NCBI RefSeq assembly: GCF_010499245.1
Contig: NZ_JAAGOW010000004.1
Span: 682,001-746,000 of the forward strand
Length of the DNA: 64,000 nucleotides
From: Variovorax sp. WS11
GTDB taxonomy: Bacteria; Pseudomonadota; Gammaproteobacteria; Burkholderiales; Burkholderiaceae_C
Direction of reading: 5' to 3'
Position numbers and translations under genes: made by a program. The notes under the pieces were generated by a model. It made no database searches and had not been told where the DNA came from. It saw nothing but the letters and a program-made list of their open reading frames with translations. The first letter of the stretch is position 1. Each line of letters starts with the position of its first letter. Shown here piece by piece: positions 8,013 through 16,811 of this stretch.

Positions 8013-9241
8013 ATGAAGATGCTTGTGGGTATACGGCGAGTCGTAGACTACAACGTGAAGGTGCGTCAAGTCCGACGGCACGGGTGTAGCCATCTCCGGC
8101 GTCAAGATGAGCATGAATCCCTTCGACGAGATCGCCGTCGAAGAAGCGGTGAGGCTCAAGGAGAAGGGCGTCGTCACCGAGATCATTGCCGTGTCCTGCG
8201 GCGATGCGAAGTGCCAGGAGACCCTGCGCACCGCCATGTCCATCGGCGCCGACCGCGGCATTCTGGTCGAGACCACCGAAGAGCTGGAGCCGCTGGCTGT
8301 GGCCAAGCTGCTGAAGGCGCTGGTCGACAAGGAAGCTCCCCAGCTCGTCATTCTCGGCAAGCAGGCCATCGATGACGATGCCAACCAGATCGGCCAGATG
8401 CTGGCCAACCTGGTTGGTGCCAACGCGGCAGAGGCCGCGGCCGCCGCATCGCTGGCGTGGCCAAGATGATCGCTGCCGAAAGCCCGAGCCTCACCGAGAG
8501 CCTGGCCGAGAACGTTGCTGCTCAAGTCCTGGCCTGTGTGGAGGTGAGGCCAAGAACTACAGCCACATCCTGTTCCCGGCCACCGCAAACGGCAAGAACG
8601 TCGCCCCGCGCGTCGCCGCCAAGCTGGACGTGGCCCAGATCAGCGACATCACCAAGGTCGACAGCCCCGACACCTTCGAGCGCCCGATCTACGCCGGCAA
8701 TGCCATTGCCATCGTGCAGAGCAGCGATGCGATCAAGGTGGTCACGGTGCGCACCACCGGCTTCGACGCGGCGGCCGCCATCGGCGGCAGCGCCACGGTC
8801 GAGAACGCCGAGGGCGTGGCCGACAGCGGCAAGAGCAGCTTCGTCGGCCGTAAAGTCACCAAGAGCGAGCGCCCCGAACTCACGGCCGCCAAGATCATCG
8901 TCTCCGGCGGTCGCGCCCTGGGCAGCGCGGAGAAGTTCCAGGAGGTGATGGCCCCGCTGGCCGACAAGCTCAACGCCGGCCTGGGCGCCAGCCGCGCCGC
9001 AGTCGATGCGGGCTACGCCCCCAACGACTGGCAAGTGGGCCAGACCGGCAAGATTGTGGCGCCCCAGCTGTACATCGCCTGCGGCATCTCGGGCGCCATT
9101 CAGCATCTGGCCGGCATGAAGGATTCGAAGGTGATCGTGGCGATCAACAAGGACCCGGAAGCGCCGATCTTCTCGGTGGCCGACTACGGCCTGGAAGCCG
9201 ACCTGTTCACGGCCGTGCCGGAGCTCGTCAAAGCGCTGTGA
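8013..9241 (+). pseudogene. Fused and frameshifted electron-transfer flavoprotein genes (etfB 5' part joined to etfA 3' part)
   Basis: MKMLVGIRRVVDYNVKVR opens an EtfB sequence, but two bases appear lost near 8066, shifting the frame. EtfB then continues (MSMNPFDEIAVEEAVRL to GKQAIDDDANQIGQMLAN) until about 8405-8425. There it runs into EtfA-like sequence, removing the EtfB C-terminal half and the EtfA N-terminus. Two more frame breaks occur near 8450 and 8540. After that an intact EtfA C-terminal frame (KNYSHILFPATANGKNVAP onward, with the FAD-binding end VAINKDPEAPIFSVADYG) reaches the stop at 9241. No functional ETF can be made. The internal deletion and multiple frame breaks argue for real decay, although raw-sequence errors could account for single shifts. 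Confidence 0.85.
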
Positions 9242-9272
9242 TACATCGCTTGCATCGGCCGTCTCCACCCCA

Positions 9273-10559
9273 CTACTGCCAGGTGGGTTTCGGATAGATG
9301 CCAGGGGACTCGGCCATCGCAGCCGGCGACACGATCTTCTCGCTCGCAGGATTTCCCATCCACTGAATCGCAGGTGCGGCGTCGCGACGGATTCTTCCGC
9401 GTTCATCGAACGAGATCGGGCCCCAGATGCTGTCCTTGACATCGAGGGCGGCGAGTCGTCGTCGCAAGTCCGCGGCATTGAAGGGATCGGCGGGGTTTGC
9501 ATCTCGCAGCACCTGCTGGTAGATCCACGGAATGATGTACGAGAAGGCCGCTTGGTAGGTCGGCGTGTAGCCGAATTGAGCACGGTACTTCTCCGCGAAC
9601 TCTTGAGTGGAGGTGAACTTGTCGTCCCGATATCCAAACTGAGGCAACCAAACGGCGGTGCCGATGATGCCCTGCATTTTCGCCCCGAGGGTGTTCTTCA
9701 CCACCGGGCTACCGGTGAGGTGCCCGCCGACGAACGCCTTTGGGTTCACGCCGATCGCAGCCATTTCTTCCACCAGCTTGACGCAGATGACATCCCAGCC
9801 CGTGTTGTAGACGACATCCAAGGGGCCGGCGGTCCGGAGTTTCAGCGCAGTCGGACGCAGGTCCTGCACGTTCATCGGCAGCACGACTTCGGCCGCGAGC
9901 TCGATGCCGTGTTCCTTGCATTTCTGCCGTACACCCTCGGCAATTTCCACGTACACCGGGTCATCCATGATCACCAAGGCCAAGCGCTTCGGTTTCGGCG
10001 TCTTTGTAGCGAGGTAGTTCATTGCCCCGACACCATACGTGCCGACCCGGCCGTTTGCTGTGAACGCGGTGTGCCCGCCAAGTTCTTCGTCTACACGGAT
10101 CGACGAGGCCCCGGTCTGAACAAAGACCTTCCCATGCTTCTTGACGATGGCACCCTGGGAGAGGATCGTGTCGGTGCCGTAGCTGCCCACCAGAATGTCG
10201 ACCTTGTCCGATGTGAGCAGCTTCTCGGTGAGTTGCGCCACTCGCGACGAGTTGTTCTCGTCATCGTAGAAGGTCCACTTGATCTGGCGCTCCTTGCCTG
10301 CGACAACCATCTTCCCGTTGTAGGTCTTGGTCCAGAAGTCGTAGGCATCCTTGCAGATCCGCGCCACCTTTTCGTAAGACCCTGTAAGGGGGAGGGACGC
10401 CCCGATATGGATCACATCGTTGCCCGGCGCCTGCGCGAGGGCCGATCGGGAAAGCAAAGGGAGCGCTGTTGATGCTGCCAGCGTGCCTCCGCTGACCAAC
10501 GCGTTCTTCAAGATCGTTCGCCGAGTTGGCGAGTAATCGGGTTCGTTGAGTTGGGTCAC
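9273..10559 (-). CDS. Branched-chain amino-acid type ABC transporter, periplasmic binding protein
   Basis: This HAAT-family (Leu/Ile/Val-binding-like, Peripla_BP_6) protein has 428 residues. It starts with a Tat-like signal, RRTILKNALVSGGTLAAS, ending near ALAQA, followed by the mature N-terminus IHIGASLPLTGS. GTG at 10559 was chosen because a GGAG sits seven bases upstream and because the longer frame (to 10670) would run through the operator at 10629. The gene is divergent from the permease operon at 10878 and convergent with the etf remnant. The ligand is unknown; such proteins in this group often bind aromatic or aliphatic acids rather than amino acids. Confidence 0.88.
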   Translation of the reverse strand: MTQLNEPDYSPTRRTILKNALVSGGTLAASTALPLLSRSALAQAPGNDVIHIGASLPLTGSYEKVARICKDAYDFWTKTYNGKMVVAGKERQIKWTFYDDENNSSRVAQLTEKLLTSDKVDILVGSYGTDTILSQGAIVKKHGKVFVQTGASSIRVDEELGGHTAFTANGRVGTYGVGAMNYLATKTPKPKRLALVIMDDPVYVEIAEGVRQKCKEHGIELAAEVVLPMNVQDLRPTALKLRTAGPLDVVYNTGWDVICVKLVEEMAAIGVNPKAFVGGHLTGSPVVKNTLGAKMQGIIGTAVWLPQFGYRDDKFTSTQEFAEKYRAQFGYTPTYQAAFSYIIPWIYQQVLRDANPADPFNAADLRRRLAALDVKDSIWGPISFDERGRIRRDAAPAIQWMGNPASEKIVSPAAMAESPGIYPKPTWQ

Positions 10560-10628
10560 ATTCGTCTCCACAAGGCTGGCAAAGCGTCCGGGGGTTTGGA
10601 AGTATCGGCAGTTGAACCGATTGCGGTA

Positions 10629-10646
10629 ACCAAACAAACGTTTGGC
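10629..10646. promoter_or_regulatory. TetR-type operator copy 4
   Basis: The sequence is ACCAAACAAACGTTTGGC, with 13 of 14 arm bases fitting the palindrome. It lies 69 bases upstream of the binding-protein GTG start. Confidence 0.72.
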
Positions 10647-10830
10647 CTGTTGGATATCTTCATTGCTCATGGCTCTACCGTCATCAGGGTAAACGCGATG
10701 GCCGGCGCGAACATGGCGACCGGGGCATGAGTCGTCCTCCAGGAGTGGTTCGTGCAGCGGGCCTGGAGCTGAAGTGTTCAGGGGTTAACCCTAATGGCAT
10801 TTTCAATCGAGCAAGCGATCATTCAAACAC

Positions 10831-10848
10831 GCCAAACGTTTGTTTGGT
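10831..10848. promoter_or_regulatory. TetR-type operator copy 5
   Basis: On the minus strand this reads ACCAAACAAACGTTTGGC, identical over all 18 bases to copy 4 but inverted. It ends 29 bases before the permease start codon. Confidence 0.72.
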
Positions 10849-10877
10849 GAGTGTTGGTCGAGATGACGAGGTGACGT

Positions 10878-11744
10878 ATGGAAGATGTGGTCGTTTACGG
10901 GCTTCTGCGCGGAGGAATCTTCGCCATGGCAGCCTTTGGCTTCAGCCTTGTGCTCGGTGTGATTGGCATCGTCAACTTTGCCCATGGAGCACTCGTCGTT
11001 TTCGGAGGGCTGGCCACCCAGTATCTATCGGTAAAGTTTGGAATGAACTACCTTCTCTCATTGACGATGGCTTCCCTGGCCACGGGATTGCTGGCGGTGG
11101 TGATCCAGAAGGTGTTCGTGGCCCGCACTTTCCGGCTTGAGCCGCTGATGGTTTTGGTGCAGACATTCGGTATCGCCGCCGTGATTACAGAACTCGGTTC
11201 CATGTTTTGGGGAACCGAAGAGCGCTTGCTTCGTATCAAGACAGGTCTTCCGGCGGGATGGCTGCTGGGAAACACCTTCATTCCATCATTCGATCTTGTG
11301 GTCTTTGTCGTGAGCCTTGTGTCTGCGGGAGCGCTGTTCCTCGTTCTCGGAAAGACGGAGTTCGGTCGGGCGATCAGGGCGTCCAGCAACAACCGCGAGG
11401 CGGCGCAGTTGAACGGGATCAACTTGTCGCAGACGTTCGAGAGGACAATGTTCGTTGCAGGACTTTGGGCTGGCCTGGCAGGCGGATTGTTCGTCACGCT
11501 CAGTCCAGTCGCTCCCTACATGCACTTCACCTGGACCGTCGATTCGTTTCTGGTGATCGTGATTGGTGGATTGGGCAGCATGGTGGGTGCACTGCTCGGA
11601 GGGCTGATCTTCGGCGTGCTCAGCTTCGGAGCCTCGTTCTACGCTCCCACGATTGCACCTGCCATTACCTTCGGCGTCCTACTTCTCTTTCTCATCCTCA
11701 GACCACAGGGGATCCTTGGTTTGGGGCCGACGACCAGGAAATGA
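10878..11744 (+). CDS. ABC transporter permease, LivH-type
   Basis: This 288-residue integral membrane protein is of the branched-chain amino-acid permease family 1. The N-terminal GLLRGGIFAMAAFGFSLVLG, the GIVNFAHGALVVFGG motif and the later NREAAQLNGIN EAA-like loop are typical, with about eight hydrophobic segments. A GAGGTGA Shine-Dalgarno precedes the ATG. It opens a five-gene rightward run (permease, permease, ATPase, ATPase, oxidoreductase), and its stop overlaps the next start (ATGA). Confidence 0.9.
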   Translation: MEDVVVYGLLRGGIFAMAAFGFSLVLGVIGIVNFAHGALVVFGGLATQYLSVKFGMNYLLSLTMASLATGLLAVVIQKVFVARTFRLEPLMVLVQTFGIAAVITELGSMFWGTEERLLRIKTGLPAGWLLGNTFIPSFDLVVFVVSLVSAGALFLVLGKTEFGRAIRASSNNREAAQLNGINLSQTFERTMFVAGLWAGLAGGLFVTLSPVAPYMHFTWTVDSFLVIVIGGLGSMVGALLGGLIFGVLSFGASFYAPTIAPAITFGVLLLFLILRPQGILGLGPTTRK

Positions 11745-12778
11745 ACATGAGCAGCATGCAATCCTCCAGACCCCTGATTGGCGCAGCGCTCAGTGGTCGT
11801 CAGCTCGGAATCCTCGTCGCAGGCCTGGCGGCCACTGCGCTGATTCCGCTCATCGCAAACGACTATTGGGTTCGCTTGTTGATCTTCATATTTATCAACA
11901 TCAGCCTAGCAAGCGCCTGGAACATCATCGGTGGATTCACCGGATACGCCAGCTTCGGCCACGGTGTGTTCTTTGGCATCGGCGCATTCGTCGCGGCGAT
12001 CGGAATCGTGCGATACCAGCTTCCGCTTCTCGTCGTCATGGTGCTCGGCGGCGTAGTAGGGGGCGCGGTGGCCGCACTCTTTGTACCGGTCTTCAAGCAG
12101 AAAGGTCTCTACTTCGCACTTTCGACGCTCGCCGTCATGCTGGTGTTCGAGACACTTCTACAGCGGTGGACGTTCACCCGCGGTTTGAGGCCCAATGACT
12201 TGGGATGGTCAGTTCCGACGCAAATGGCCGTGGTCGACTTCTACTATCTCTTCCTCGCACTGCTGGGCGGAGTGCTTGCAACAGTCATTCTGGTTGTCAA
12301 CTCGAAGATCGGATACGCGCTCCACGCCATCCGAAAGGACGAGATTCTTGCAAGCTCGATTGGCATCCGAACCATCAAGTACAAATCTATCGCGTTCATC
12401 ATCAGTGCTGCCTGGCCCGGGGTTGTGGGGGCAGCGTTTGCACCGTTCCTTTCCTTTGTTGCCGTGCAGAGTGTCTTTGACGTCAACATCACGCTGAACA
12501 TGATCCTGGTCAGCATCTTTGGTGGCGCCGGGACCATCGTTGGACCGGTCATCGGCGGGATCGGCCTGAGCATCATCGACCAGATCGCCTGGGGCAACTT
12601 TCTCGACTATCACCGATTGATCAACGGCGCGTTGATCGTGGCGGTCATCACTCTTTACCCAGGCGGCCTGGTTTCCTTGGTGAAGTCAATCCGAGAAAGG
12701 CGCCGGGTCGCCAAGGCGCAACGACAATCCTTCGTGAGGTCAATCGATGGAACAGACGAAACTGTTGGACGTACGTGA
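11741..12778 (+). CDS. ABC transporter permease, LivM-type
   Basis: This is the 345-residue second inner-membrane permease of the importer. ASAWNIIGGFTGYASFGHGVFFG near the N-terminus, the EAA-like stretch RKDEILASSIGIRTIKYK and GGAGTIVGPVIGG near the C-terminus match LivM. The ATG at 11741 overlaps the previous stop; a longer in-frame extension upstream is not used by the family. Its end overlaps the following ATPase gene by 32 bases. Confidence 0.9.
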   Translation: MNMSSMQSSRPLIGAALSGRQLGILVAGLAATALIPLIANDYWVRLLIFIFINISLASAWNIIGGFTGYASFGHGVFFGIGAFVAAIGIVRYQLPLLVVMVLGGVVGGAVAALFVPVFKQKGLYFALSTLAVMLVFETLLQRWTFTRGLRPNDLGWSVPTQMAVVDFYYLFLALLGGVLATVILVVNSKIGYALHAIRKDEILASSIGIRTIKYKSIAFIISAAWPGVVGAAFAPFLSFVAVQSVFDVNITLNMILVSIFGGAGTIVGPVIGGIGLSIIDQIAWGNFLDYHRLINGALIVAVITLYPGGLVSLVKSIRERRRVAKAQRQSFVRSIDGTDETVGRT

Positions 12779-13493
12779 TGTCTCCAAGGCATTCGGCGGA
12801 ATCAAGGCTTTGAGTGGGATCTCATTCCACCTGTACGAAGGAGAAGTGCTCGGTCTGATCGGACCCAACGGCGCGGGAAAGTCCACACTCTTCAACGTCA
12901 TCTCCGGGCTGATGCCGGCCACATCGGGCGAGATCGTTCTATCGGGAAGATCGCTCACGGGTTTGCGCCCTGACCAAGTCAGTGAGCTTGGCGCCGTGCG
13001 CACGTTTCAGTCGGCCTCGCTGCTCATAGGAATGTCGGTTTGGGACAATGTGCATGTTGCGAGCTTGTTCCGCAGCAAGTGGCACAGGACCAGCGAAACG
13101 GCAGCGGACTGTACGGCCCGCGCCATCGCATACGCCGGGCTTCAAGACCGAGTGCACTCAGTCGCGGAGACCCTCACCATGGGCGAGCAAAAGCGCGTGG
13201 AGATTGCACGGGCATTGGCGAGCAGTCCCCGCCTGCTGATGACCGACGAGATCCTGGCGGGTTTGAACGCGGCCGACAGTGAGAGCATCTTGCAGATGGT
13301 GCTGGGCCTCAAGGGAGACGGCATCAGTGTGATCTTCGTTGAGCATGACGTACGCTCGGTGATGCGAGTCAGTGATCGCGTTGTCGTCATTGCGCAAGGC
13401 AAGAAGCTGGCTGAAGGCAAGCCGGAAGAGGTGGCGAGGGCGCCGGAAGTCATTGAGGTATACCTCGGAGGTCGATATGCTCAGCATCACTAA
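12747..13493 (+). CDS. ABC transporter ATP-binding protein, LivG-type
   Basis: The protein has 248 residues. The Walker A is GPNGAGKST. The signature is degenerate (LTMGEQKRVEIARAL instead of LSGGQ), and the Walker B region reads LLMTDEILAGL, with Asp-Glu retained, followed by the H-loop VEHDVRSV. The MGEQK and MTDEILAGL variants also occur in the LivG-like ATPase of the second transporter (TQVELRKMELARA, ISDEAMAGL), so they look like a subgroup trait rather than damage. It starts inside the end of the permease gene, with a GAGG Shine-Dalgarno. Confidence 0.9.
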   Translation: MEQTKLLDVRDVSKAFGGIKALSGISFHLYEGEVLGLIGPNGAGKSTLFNVISGLMPATSGEIVLSGRSLTGLRPDQVSELGAVRTFQSASLLIGMSVWDNVHVASLFRSKWHRTSETAADCTARAIAYAGLQDRVHSVAETLTMGEQKRVEIARALASSPRLLMTDEILAGLNAADSESILQMVLGLKGDGISVIFVEHDVRSVMRVSDRVVVIAQGKKLAEGKPEEVARAPEVIEVYLGGRYAQHH

Positions 13494-14184
13494 TTTCCGA
13501 GGCGGCTACTACAAGGGGGCGTCGATATTCGATTGTATTTCGCTCGACTTGCGCGACCATGCGATCACCAGCATCGTTGGCTCCAACGGAGCCGGAAAGT
13601 CGACGATCTTGCGTGGAGTGTGCGGCTTGCTTCCGTGGCACGCTGGAGAAGTACAGTTCGACGGTGAGCGCATCGACGGGCTGGCTCCGCATGAGATCGC
13701 GCGGCGTGGCGTGCGCATGGTGGTGGAAGGCCGAGGGACGTTTTCTGGCCTTTCCGTGCTGGAGAACCTGAATATCGGCGGCTACAGGTTGTCCGCGGCG
13801 CACCGCAAGGGGCGAGTGGAACGCGAGCTGGTCCGATTTCCGCGCTTGCGCGAACGGCTCTCTCAAACGGCCGGGATGCTGTCTGGCGGCGAGCAGCAGA
13901 TGCTGGCAATCGCGCGGGCCATGATGGCCGACCCGCGGATCCTCATCCTGGATGAGCCGTCTCAGGGACTTGCGCCGATCATCGTCGACCAGCTCTTCGA
14001 CCTTTTCCCGAAGCTGGCCCGAGATGGAACACAGATCTTGTTGGTCGAACAGGACGTGGGTCGAGGTCTCGAGGTGAGTCAACACGCCATCGTGATCGAA
14101 AAAGGTCGAATCAAGCTGGAAGGCTCCAGCGCAGATCTCCTGGAGGATCCGCGCGTTCAGGAGGCATTCCTTGGACTCAATTAG
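13477..14184 (+). CDS. ABC transporter ATP-binding protein, LivF-type
   Basis: This 235-residue ATPase has Walker A GSNGAGKST, signature MLSGGEQQMLAIARAM, Walker B ILILDEPSQGLAP and H-loop VEQDV, so all motifs are canonical. The ATG at 13477 is preceded by CGGAGG and lies within the last codons of the LivG-type gene, which is the usual coupling. It completes the importer with the binding protein at 9273. Confidence 0.92.
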   Translation: MLSITNFRGGYYKGASIFDCISLDLRDHAITSIVGSNGAGKSTILRGVCGLLPWHAGEVQFDGERIDGLAPHEIARRGVRMVVEGRGTFSGLSVLENLNIGGYRLSAAHRKGRVERELVRFPRLRERLSQTAGMLSGGEQQMLAIARAMMADPRILILDEPSQGLAPIIVDQLFDLFPKLARDGTQILLVEQDVGRGLEVSQHAIVIEKGRIKLEGSSADLLEDPRVQEAFLGLN

Positions 14185-14230
14185 TGGACCTGGCAGTCGC
14201 TCTGGCCCGTCAAATTTGCACGAAACCCAT

Positions 14231-15400
14231 ATGACTCAATCTCAGTACAAGCTTGGCTCGCCGCTCCAGCTACGGGGGGTGGTTCTCAAGAACCGCGTGA
14301 TGATCTCACCGATGTGCATGTACAGCGCCAACGACGGACTTGTCAGTGACTTCCATCTGGCCCACCTGGGCCGTTTTGCGTTGGGCGGGGCGGGACTCGT
14401 GTTCGTGGAAGCGACTGCGGTCAGCATGCAGGGGCGCATCACTGTCGGATGCGTCGGCCTATGGAACGACGAACAGATTGCCGGCCTTGGAAGAATCGCG
14501 ACGCTGCTTCACGGCCTTGGCGCGGCTGCGGGTATCCAGCTCAGTCATGCCGGACGCAAGGGCTCGTCAGAACGACCTTGGGAAGGTAGCGGTCCGCTGC
14601 TCGGCTCGAAAACCGCAGACAGCCAGGCACTATGGGACACAGTGAGCGCGACACCAGAGCCTGCCGGTCGAGCATGGCCGCCGTCGCGTGAACTCAATGC
14701 GAGTGAGATCAAGGAAATCGTCGGCGACTTTGCGGACGCAGCCCGCAGGGCGGATGCCGCGGGATTCGACGTGATCGAGTTGCATTGTGCTCACGGCTAT
14801 CTGCTTCATCAATTCTTGTCGCCCATCTCCAACACGCGGCAGGACGAGTATGGGGGATCTCTGGAGGGGCGCATGAGGTTCCCTCTTCAGGTGGCAGAAG
14901 CCATCCGCTCGGTCTGGCCGTCGGACAAGCCGCTGTTCGCCCGGCTGTCGAGCGTGGATGGCATCGAGATCGGCTGGTCGATCGAGGACAGCATCGCCTT
15001 TTCGAGGGAACTCAAGGCCCGCGGGTTCGACGTCATCGACTGCTCTTCCGGCGGCATGAAGCTGCCCAAGGAGAAGCAGCTCGTGAGCCGTACCCCTGGA
15101 TTTCACGTGCCGTACTCGGACGCGGTTCGCGTGGCCACGGGCATGCCGACCGTTGCAGTCGGCCTCATTCGAGATGCCGAGCACGCCGAAGAGATTCTTG
15201 CCGAGGGAAAGGCGGATCTCATCGCGATTGCGCGCGAGGCGCTCTTCAACCCCAACTGGGCGGTCCACGCCTTCCTGAGCCTTGACGGCCGGGAAGCCTG
15301 GGCTCGCTGGCCTGAACAGCATGGCTGGTGGCTTGAGCGTCGTGGCGAGCAGCAAGACGATCGCTACGAGCACCTGCGTCGTTCAACGCCAGCAGCCTAG
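14231..15400 (+). CDS. NADH:flavin oxidoreductase, Old Yellow Enzyme family (YqjM-like)
   Basis: The protein is a 389-residue FMN-dependent ene-reductase with a TIM-barrel fold. MISPMCMYSANDG carries the YqjM-type cysteine, IQLSHAGRKGS and ELHCAHGYLLHQFLSP hold the FMN and active-site histidines, and SNTRQDEYGGSLEGRMRF is conserved across the family. The ATG at 14231 fits the family start better than the upstream TTG at 14171. It follows the transporter ATPase by 46 bases and precedes the EthD protein, so it is probably part of the same regulon. It may reduce an enone or enoyl intermediate. Confidence 0.9.
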   Translation: MTQSQYKLGSPLQLRGVVLKNRVMISPMCMYSANDGLVSDFHLAHLGRFALGGAGLVFVEATAVSMQGRITVGCVGLWNDEQIAGLGRIATLLHGLGAAAGIQLSHAGRKGSSERPWEGSGPLLGSKTADSQALWDTVSATPEPAGRAWPPSRELNASEIKEIVGDFADAARRADAAGFDVIELHCAHGYLLHQFLSPISNTRQDEYGGSLEGRMRFPLQVAEAIRSVWPSDKPLFARLSSVDGIEIGWSIEDSIAFSRELKARGFDVIDCSSGGMKLPKEKQLVSRTPGFHVPYSDAVRVATGMPTVAVGLIRDAEHAEEILAEGKADLIAIAREALFNPNWAVHAFLSLDGREAWARWPEQHGWWLERRGEQQDDRYEHLRRSTPAA

Positions 15401-15444
15401 TGTGCGCGCTCATTTCCTTACGAACCCAATCAGCGAAAATTGCC

Positions 15445-16107
15445 ATGCCGAAAGTCGTCTTGCTCAGCAAAAGGGCGTCCGGAATTCCTCTGGCGGACTT
15501 CCACGCGCAGTTGCGTGACGCCATGCAGCGCTCCGTGCCTCCTCAAGGGTGTACGAGGTACGTCCAGTCCCACACCCTGCCGCAGGGGTACAAGAAGGGG
15601 GAGCTCCTGTTCGACGCCGTCGAGGAGACGTGGTTCGATGATCTCCAGGATGCCCGCGCATACCTGCACGCGCTCAAGCTGGGACGCCCGGCTTTGACGT
15701 TCGTGGATGCACAAGTTTCGCTGCCTATGATCGTCGACCCCCATGTGGTGAAGAACGAGCGGATTCCTGAGGGTGCGGTCAAGAATATCGAGTTCGTCAA
15801 TCGTCGCCCGGGGATGGCGCTGAACCCGTTTCGAGAATACTGGCGCCAGGTCCACGGCCCGCTCGGCTCAACCATCCCGACGATCCTGCGCTACGAACAG
15901 AACCACTGCAACGACGACGAGTATGTCGATGGCGAGCCGCGCTTCGACGGACTGGCGATAACGTGGTTTGCGTCCACCAGGCAGATGAGAGAGGGTGCGG
16001 CGACTGAACCCTACCGCCTCACGCGCGAGGACGAGAAAAACTTCCTGCCGGACGGCCACTTACCCATCATCATCACGACCGAGGTCATCGACACCGGCTC
16101 GATATAG
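15445..16107 (+). CDS. EthD-domain protein (tandem dimeric alpha-beta barrel)
   Basis: This 220-residue protein has two EthD-like halves. The second half contains NPFREYWRQVHGPLGS, the usual FxxYWxxxHgPl signature; the first carries the weaker PLADFHAQLRD. EthD proteins are small ferredoxin-fold barrels found in many catabolic operons, often as isomerases, cyclases or proteins of unknown role. ATG at 15445 was chosen over a GTG at 15400 because MPKVVLLSKR begins the beta strand. It directly follows the Old Yellow Enzyme gene. Confidence 0.8.
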   Translation: MPKVVLLSKRASGIPLADFHAQLRDAMQRSVPPQGCTRYVQSHTLPQGYKKGELLFDAVEETWFDDLQDARAYLHALKLGRPALTFVDAQVSLPMIVDPHVVKNERIPEGAVKNIEFVNRRPGMALNPFREYWRQVHGPLGSTIPTILRYEQNHCNDDEYVDGEPRFDGLAITWFASTRQMREGAATEPYRLTREDEKNFLPDGHLPIIITTEVIDTGSI

Positions 16108-16144
16108 GGCGTGCAGGTCGGCGCGGCCGAGCTCGGAAAGGCGC

Positions 16145-16777
16145 TCAGCTGTTCGCCTCCCTCAGCATGCTGACCATCTTTTTGGCGATCACTCGCGGCG
16201 AATCCCTGCCTTTCGGGTTGTACCAGGTGTAGGTCCACGCCAACATGCCGAGGACAGCGAGACGAAAGTAGCTGCGGTCCACGCCCTTGCGCAACGGGAT
16301 CTCCGAAATGATGTCGGCGAACAGGTCCTCGAATCGCTGCCGGTGCGAGATGAGGACGTCGCGAAGCTCGTCCGCCCGCCTGCGAGGAAACTCAGAGATG
16401 ATGATGCTGGCGTACTCGTAGTCGTTCAGCATGCTTTCCAGGTAGCCCTGCGCGGCCTGGGTCAGCCGGGTCCACGGGTCGGCCGCCGGGTCGATCGACT
16501 TGCGTACGGCCGCGCAGATGTGCTCGATCGCATGCTCGTGCGCCGCAAGGAACAGTTGTTCCTTCGAGCTGAAGTAGTAGTAGATGGAGCCTACCAGCAT
16601 CCCGGATACGGAGGCGATTTCTCTCATCGTGGTGCCGTCATACCCGGCGATGGAGAACTGGTGGATTGCCGCGTCGAGTACAGCCTCACGGCCGATCGGC
16701 CCCTGCGGCTTTGCACTTGCGTCGGCCTTTGGCTTGGTTGCGGGATTTTCCCGGACCCTGCTTTTCACGTTTGCCAT
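16145..16777 (-). CDS. TetR-family transcriptional regulator
   Basis: The protein has 210 residues. After a basic, low-complexity N-terminal tail of about 30 residues comes a TetR HTH (AVLDAAIHQFSIAGYDGTTM to LVGSIYYYFSSKEQLFLAA). The C-terminal domain is of the acyl-CoA-responsive type found next to fatty-acid catabolic genes, by resemblance only. It is the last gene of a leftward unit lipA-ligase-tetR. It is the only regulator in the first 20 kb and therefore the best candidate to bind the six ACCAAAC-N4-GTTTGGT sites, including the one upstream of its own unit. ATG at 16777 avoids overlap with the ligase gene. Confidence 0.88.
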   Translation of the reverse strand: MANVKSRVRENPATKPKADASAKPQGPIGREAVLDAAIHQFSIAGYDGTTMREIASVSGMLVGSIYYYFSSKEQLFLAAHEHAIEHICAAVRKSIDPAADPWTRLTQAAQGYLESMLNDYEYASIIISEFPRRRADELRDVLISHRQRFEDLFADIISEIPLRKGVDRSYFRLAVLGMLAWTYTWYNPKGRDSPRVIAKKMVSMLREANS

Positions 16778-16811
16778 ATGGATCTTCGTCGTTGCAAATG
16801 GATGGTACCAG

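Larger units (their letters stand above)
10560..10877. other. Divergent regulatory region between binding protein and permease operon
   Basis: These 318 bases hold no convincing gene. Two identical copies of the shared dyad (10629-10646 and 10831-10848) face opposite directions, one for each divergent transcript. That suggests coordinated control of the binding protein and of the membrane and ATPase genes. Confidence 0.6.

Noticed and set aside
11207..11740. Long N-terminal extension of the LivM-type permease
   Set aside because: The family starts near 11741, where ATG overlaps the previous stop; the extension is the LivH gene read out of frame.
12747..13493. Degenerate ABC signature in the LivG-type ATPase as a sign of inactivation
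   Set aside because: Walker A, the catalytic Glu and the H-loop remain, and the second transporter's LivG shows the same style, so it is a subgroup feature.
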